This document shows, piece after piece, positions 18,474 through 21,843 of a stretch of DNA of 21,843 bases. The stretch covers positions 25,655 to 47,497 of the forward strand of contig BRYA01001453.1 of NCBI GenBank assembly GCA_030267965.1. The letters run 5' to 3'. Source of the stretch: Triparma columacea (taxonomy: Eukaryota > Sar > Bolidophyceae > Parmales > Triparmaceae). The position numbers and the translations under genes were made by a program. Below the pieces are notes generated by a model, which was given only the letters and a program-made list of their open reading frames with translations, ran no database searches and was not told the origin of the DNA. Every line of letters starts with the position of its first letter. Positions within the stretch are counted from its first letter, which is position 1.

Positions 18474-20188
18474 TTACTTATCTTCACTGTCATCTTGGTC
18501 ATCGTCCTGAAACTTCTTAACCTCGACCGTGTTCCTTTCGACTCCGCATATCTTCCTTTTTTTCTTCTTGCTAGTTTTGTTCCCCTCCCCCCCCCCCCCC
18601 TCCTCCAGCGCTCTCCTTTTCCTCTCCGCTTCCTTCCCCATTTGTTCCCTAAGTCTCTCCACCTTATTCGCGCTCTCCTCCCCCATCGGCCAGCACTTGC
18701 TCCTCCACTCTGCCGCCTTCCCCTTATCGAACTCCTTAACCTTTGTCATCACCACCATCCGCCGGCCAAGCTGAAGCTGCAGAGGCTGGTTACAGCACCA
18801 CTCCAACTTCAAGCACTCGTGACCCGGCAAATCGACCTTCTCATCGAAGTCCCTAAGCGTCGGTATAAGGTATACCAGCCTCCCCCCCATTCTAAGGTTC
18901 TCGGCCGCCATGCTAAGGAGGTCTGACATTACGTCGCTGACCTCGTAAACCTTGGTCTTCACAATATGGTCATCCCTCCTTCCTCCCGTTGTACCCGACC
19001 CGTCAATCCTTCTTGCCCCCGCTCTAATCCCGTACGGTGGGTCCGTGATAATGGCGTCGTAAGTCCCCCCTAACCCCCCCCTACCCCCAAGGACACGGCT
19101 GTGCATGGAGAAGTCCATCCTGAAGATGTCAGGTCTCGGGAGAGAGAACTTATCGAAGTTACTGAAGACGTCTACCCCCTTCTTCCTACCCTTAAGTACG
19201 CGTACGTCAATGTCCATGCCAACCGTGTTTGCGCCCATGACTGCGGCTGTGAATAGGATTGAACCTGTACCTACGAAGGGATCGCATACGTAGGAGGAGG
19301 GGGTTACGAGACCGGAGAGACACATTAGGATGGAGATCTCGTTGTCCATTGAAGTGGGACCGAGGTAGGGACGGTTGGTTAACTTGTACTTGTCGGATAG
19401 GGAACGGCCACCGGGGGACACTAGCTTACTGTAAGGGGTAAAGGGGGAGGTATGGAAAGGGGGTTGAATTTAATGTTAGGACCCCTTGCTTTTCGTTTCG
19501 TATGGGTCGTTAGCTTTTGCTCTTTCTCTTACGCCATCCTCCTCGCCCTCCCCATCCCCCCCCCCTCTCACCTGAAGTACACAGCCCTCAAACCTTTCCC
19601 TTTATTCCCCTCCACGACCTTACCCTCATTATCGGTCCTCGGGTACCTCGGTTCCCCCTCAACCGTAACCTCATACTCCATGACAAGGTTGTACTCCACG
19701 TCCGCCCCCTTCATCCTGACCTTACCCCCAACGTCCACCTCAGGTATGAACTCGTTCATTATCGTAACCTGCTCCTCTTTTGTGGTCTTGTTACCGAATG
19801 TCTCGAAGTTGATCTTCCATGAATCATCCTCCTTTAAATCACACCCCCTACAACCACCAACATATCCAGACACTGCTGACTTGCACTCCCTAACGGTACC
19901 TCCGATTCCCATAAGTCTCCCAACGCTTTTAACTAATACACACCTACTACAAACCTCCTTAGCAATCTCGTCTGAGGGGAATGTAACGATGAGGAAAGGA
20001 CGGAGCATGTCGAATGTACTCCTCCTGTAAACGGAGCGGGGGAGAAGACAGGAGAGGGTTAGGGAGGAATCTAACTCACACATTCGGAAATCTAGATGAC
20101 GGTGAACGAAATGAATTAGGTAAAGACGGGGAGGTGGGACAGGGGAAGGGGGGAGAGGGACTAGGAGAGATGAAACTGTCGAGGCCAT
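18474..20188 (-). CDS. TRM11: Trm11 tRNA (guanine-10 N2) methyltransferase
   Basis: Two exons (20188-19572, 19428-18474) join in phase 2 to give 523 residues. Trm11, with the small partner Trm112, methylates N2 of guanosine 10 in tRNA using S-adenosylmethionine. The N-terminal part starts with the family-like YLIHFVHRHLDFRMCELDS (residues 23-41). The splice creates AVYFSKLVSPGGRSLSDKY, which leads into KLTNRPYLGPTSMD, a strong Trm11 signature. The catalytic domain has the SAM motif CDPFVGTGSILF (254-265), the acidic GMDID after it, and the catalytic IITDPPYGIR (331-340). The C terminus is a Lys-rich, acidic-ended extension (SKKKKRK...DDSEDK), perhaps a nuclear or RNA contact. A 14-base C run on the + strand (18587-18600) lies inside this exon and encodes four Gly. 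It converges on the p24-like gene. Confidence 0.95.
18587..18600. repeat. 14-base C homopolymer inside the TRM11 exon
   Basis: The uninterrupted run reads as G14 in the transcript and encodes the four-Gly stretch in EEGGGGEGN. A slip of one base would replace only the last 40 or so residues, after the catalytic domain. Confidence 0.9.
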
Positions 20189-20392
20189 CGAGACTTTGGC
20201 TAACTTTATGAAGGATTTTGAGGGACTTTTTACGTTTTGTGATGTTTAGGGTGGATAAAGGGTATTTTAAAACCGTCCTGTTGTTAATTGGTCGATTTTA
20301 TCGAACTAGGGATTCCAAAATAGGATTTTCAGAAATGCTTCACAATTGGGGCACAATTGAGGCCTCATTTCCTGCCTCTTTCTGCACCGTAA
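20189..20392. promoter_or_regulatory. Divergent promoter region of TRM11 and HAD gene
   Basis: These 204 bases separate two genes read away from each other, so both promoters or leaders should lie here. The sequence is moderately AT-rich and no named motif stands out. Confidence 0.4.
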
Positions 20393-21415
20393 ATGTTCTT
20401 CCGTGTACTCATAATGCTTTTATTTTCACAGTATTCCCGATCATTCCACTTTCAAAGAGTATCACCTCGTTCAATACCATTACTGTCTCCATTCGTCGAT
20501 GACCCTTCCATTCCATTGAACTTTTGTTCCCAATTACCTCCCCTTCGTTCCCTTACCTCCACCTCCAATTCCCTTTCCCAATCCCCCCCAATTCGTGGTG
20601 TAATATTCGACATGGATGGTACCTTAACTCCCCCAGGTTTAATAGATTTCCCCTTCCTCCGATCCTCGATCCGTTCTATAGCTTCATCTGACCCAATGAA
20701 TGATGTCGTCGGTGGTTTAAACCTCGACGAGGACGCCTTAATTTTGGCTTCGCAACTTAGCCCTTTGGGTCAGGTAAAGTGCTCGGCGGTATTAAAGGAA
20801 GTTGAGGAAAAAGTTCTTCGTGAAATATCCTTAAACCCTGGTGTCGTATCCGTCCTTCGTTACTGCAATGAAGTGAATTTGAATGCCGCGGTTGTTACTA
20901 GGAACATAGAGAAGGTAACCGAGCGGTTGGTTGACCTGGTTGGAATTACAAGGTCTGACGGGTCGTTTGTTCTTGACCCTATGCTCGCTAGGAACTCCGT
21001 AAACACAAAGACAGGGGAAGTTATTAGGGCGAAACCAAACCCAGACGCACTCATTATGGTATGCGAAACCTGGGGTCTTGAGGTTGGGGAAGTTGTCATG
21101 GTAGGGGACTCTTTGGAGGACGACGTCCAGGCTGCTGGTAGGGCTGGTTGCAGGTCCTTGCTGATAGACACAGGGTGTGAGTATTTCCCCTCCTTTCTGG
21201 AGCATTTCGCACCCTCTGAATAAACTATGCCATGTATTCTCACACTTTGTTCCCCAACCCCTTTTCATTAACATTTGCTTTTGCTCATAATCGCAGTCGA
21301 TAACTCAACGGGAAATAAGAGGAGTGATGTTGGCTCGGGTGTAATGTACGAACCCGATTGGACGGTTAGTGAGTTTGCTGATGTTTTAGGAGTTCTGAAG
21401 GAGAATGGATTATAG
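20393..21415 (+). CDS. HAD-superfamily phosphatase, two exons
   Basis: Exon 1 (20393-21176) and a short exon 2 (21297-21415) join in phase 1 to give 300 residues. All HAD motifs are present: I, FDMDGTLTPPG with nucleophile Asp73 and Asp75; II, VVTRN with Thr169; III, AKPNPD with Lys214; IV, VGDSLEDDVQAA with Asp239 and Asp243 or Asp244. The cap is the short helical type (residues 80-150). Substrate unknown. The donor GTGAGT at 21177 and acceptor ATCGCAG at 21296 replace the read-through end with a tail ending EPDWTVSEFADVLGVLKENGL, which fits the usual HAD C terminus. Unspliced, the frame would stop at 21223. The N terminus (FRVLIMLLFSQYSRSFHF) has a hydrophobic stretch, then Ser-Phe and a Ser/Pro-rich region to residue 65, which suggests plastid or other organelle targeting. 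Confidence 0.9.
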
Positions 21416-21746
21416 TATAATTGGTGGTCTCCAAAACTGTTTGTTGTTTTTATCAAAACGAAAGTGTGTCTTCTCTCCCCCTTATCCCTGTGCTCTCCCA
21501 AGACGTTCTTATGTGTCGTGGTTTCGTTTCACCACCTTCCTTTTTCCTTTGTTAACTCCGGTAAAGTCAACCCCTTAAATACCTCCCAAAATACATCCCC
21601 TTGTGTGTGCGTAGCTGATTTCCATCATAAAATCCCCCCCCCCGTTCCCCCTCCCCCTATCCATCGACACAGGAGGCCCTTTTTTAAAAACAAAACGTTC
21701 TATGTCATCGCTTCCTATCTCTCATCGCATTCCGGCGGCATGGCCT
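21416..21746. other. Convergent intergenic region
   Basis: These 331 bases lie between the ends of the HAD and ClpP genes and so hold two 3' UTRs. It contains a CTC-rich stretch and a run of nine C near 21637. No gene is seen. A + frame crossing it is low complexity and was not kept. Confidence 0.5.
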
Positions 21747-21843
21747 TTAGAAGAGTTCGGGCATGGCTGGTTTGGCAATGTGTGAGGTCTTGGTCTTGAT
21801 TACCTCGTCGATTATGCCGTACTCCTTGGCCTGCACATGGGTT
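21747..21843 (-). CDS. clpP: ClpP protease subunit, C-terminal end (partial)
   Basis: The reverse strand from the right edge reads 31 residues to a TAA stop: QAKEYGIIDEVI followed by KTKTSHIAKPAMPELF. The A-K-E-Y-G-I-I-D-E-V-I block is the hallmark C-terminal helix and strand of the ATP-dependent Clp protease proteolytic subunit, a serine peptidase that forms ring-shaped barrels in plastids, mitochondria and bacteria. The catalytic residues lie outside the window. The bases just upstream (CCATGTGCAG) could be an intron acceptor, in which case the exon begins at about 21830. Organelle location cannot be decided from this fragment. Confidence 0.8.
   Translation of the reverse strand, partial: THVQAKEYGIIDEVIKTKTSHIAKPAMPELF

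Overview
The window is nuclear DNA from a photosynthetic eukaryote, most likely a stramenopile (ochrophyte) microalga. Almost every gene is split by short introns (about 60-260 bases) with GTGAG or GTAAG donors and C/TAG acceptors, and the standard code is used. One protein starts with a signal peptide followed by a Phe-led transit peptide, as in plastids acquired by secondary endosymbiosis. A BspA-like leucine-rich repeat protein and long C/G homopolymer runs fit, but do not prove, a bolidophyte or diatom relative. No gene belongs to an obvious bacterial or viral cassette.

Layout. 294-4130 (-) is a nine-exon gene for a large unrecognised membrane protein. Head to head with it, 4431-5035 (+) encodes a small plastid-targeted two-helix membrane protein. 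5144-6590 (-) is an ankyrin-repeat protein, head to head with 7030-9458 (+), a basic coiled-coil protein with a weak EF-hand-like segment. An AT-rich spacer at about 9720-10140 follows. 10338-12619 (+) is a fusion of a ChaC-type gamma-glutamylcyclotransferase with an RCC1 beta-propeller. 12894-14482 (+) is an LRAT/NC-domain protein with C-terminal membrane helices. 14546-15472 (-) is a GNAT-like protein and 15542-16813 (-) a BspA-type leucine-rich repeat protein built on a 69-base tandem array. 17097-17270 is a complete small inverted-repeat transposon (MITE) with an 8-base target duplication. 17655-18323 (+) is a p24/TMED-like membrane protein, 18474-20188 (-) is Trm11 tRNA methyltransferase, 20393-21415 (+) is a HAD phosphatase with a second exon, and 21747-21843 (-) is the 3' end of a ClpP gene that runs off the window.

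The genes look like ordinary compact housekeeping and accessory genes and do not form one pathway. Loose themes are plastid function (the small membrane protein, perhaps the HAD protein and ClpP), secretory membranes (p24-like) and RNA modification (Trm11). The most distinctive items are the ChaC-RCC1 fusion, the intact MITE, the unrecognised 935-residue protein, and a GCGAAGC/GCTTCGC heptamer that recurs in introns. All exon joins were made by eye from splice signals, reading phase and protein sense. No transcript data or searches were available.
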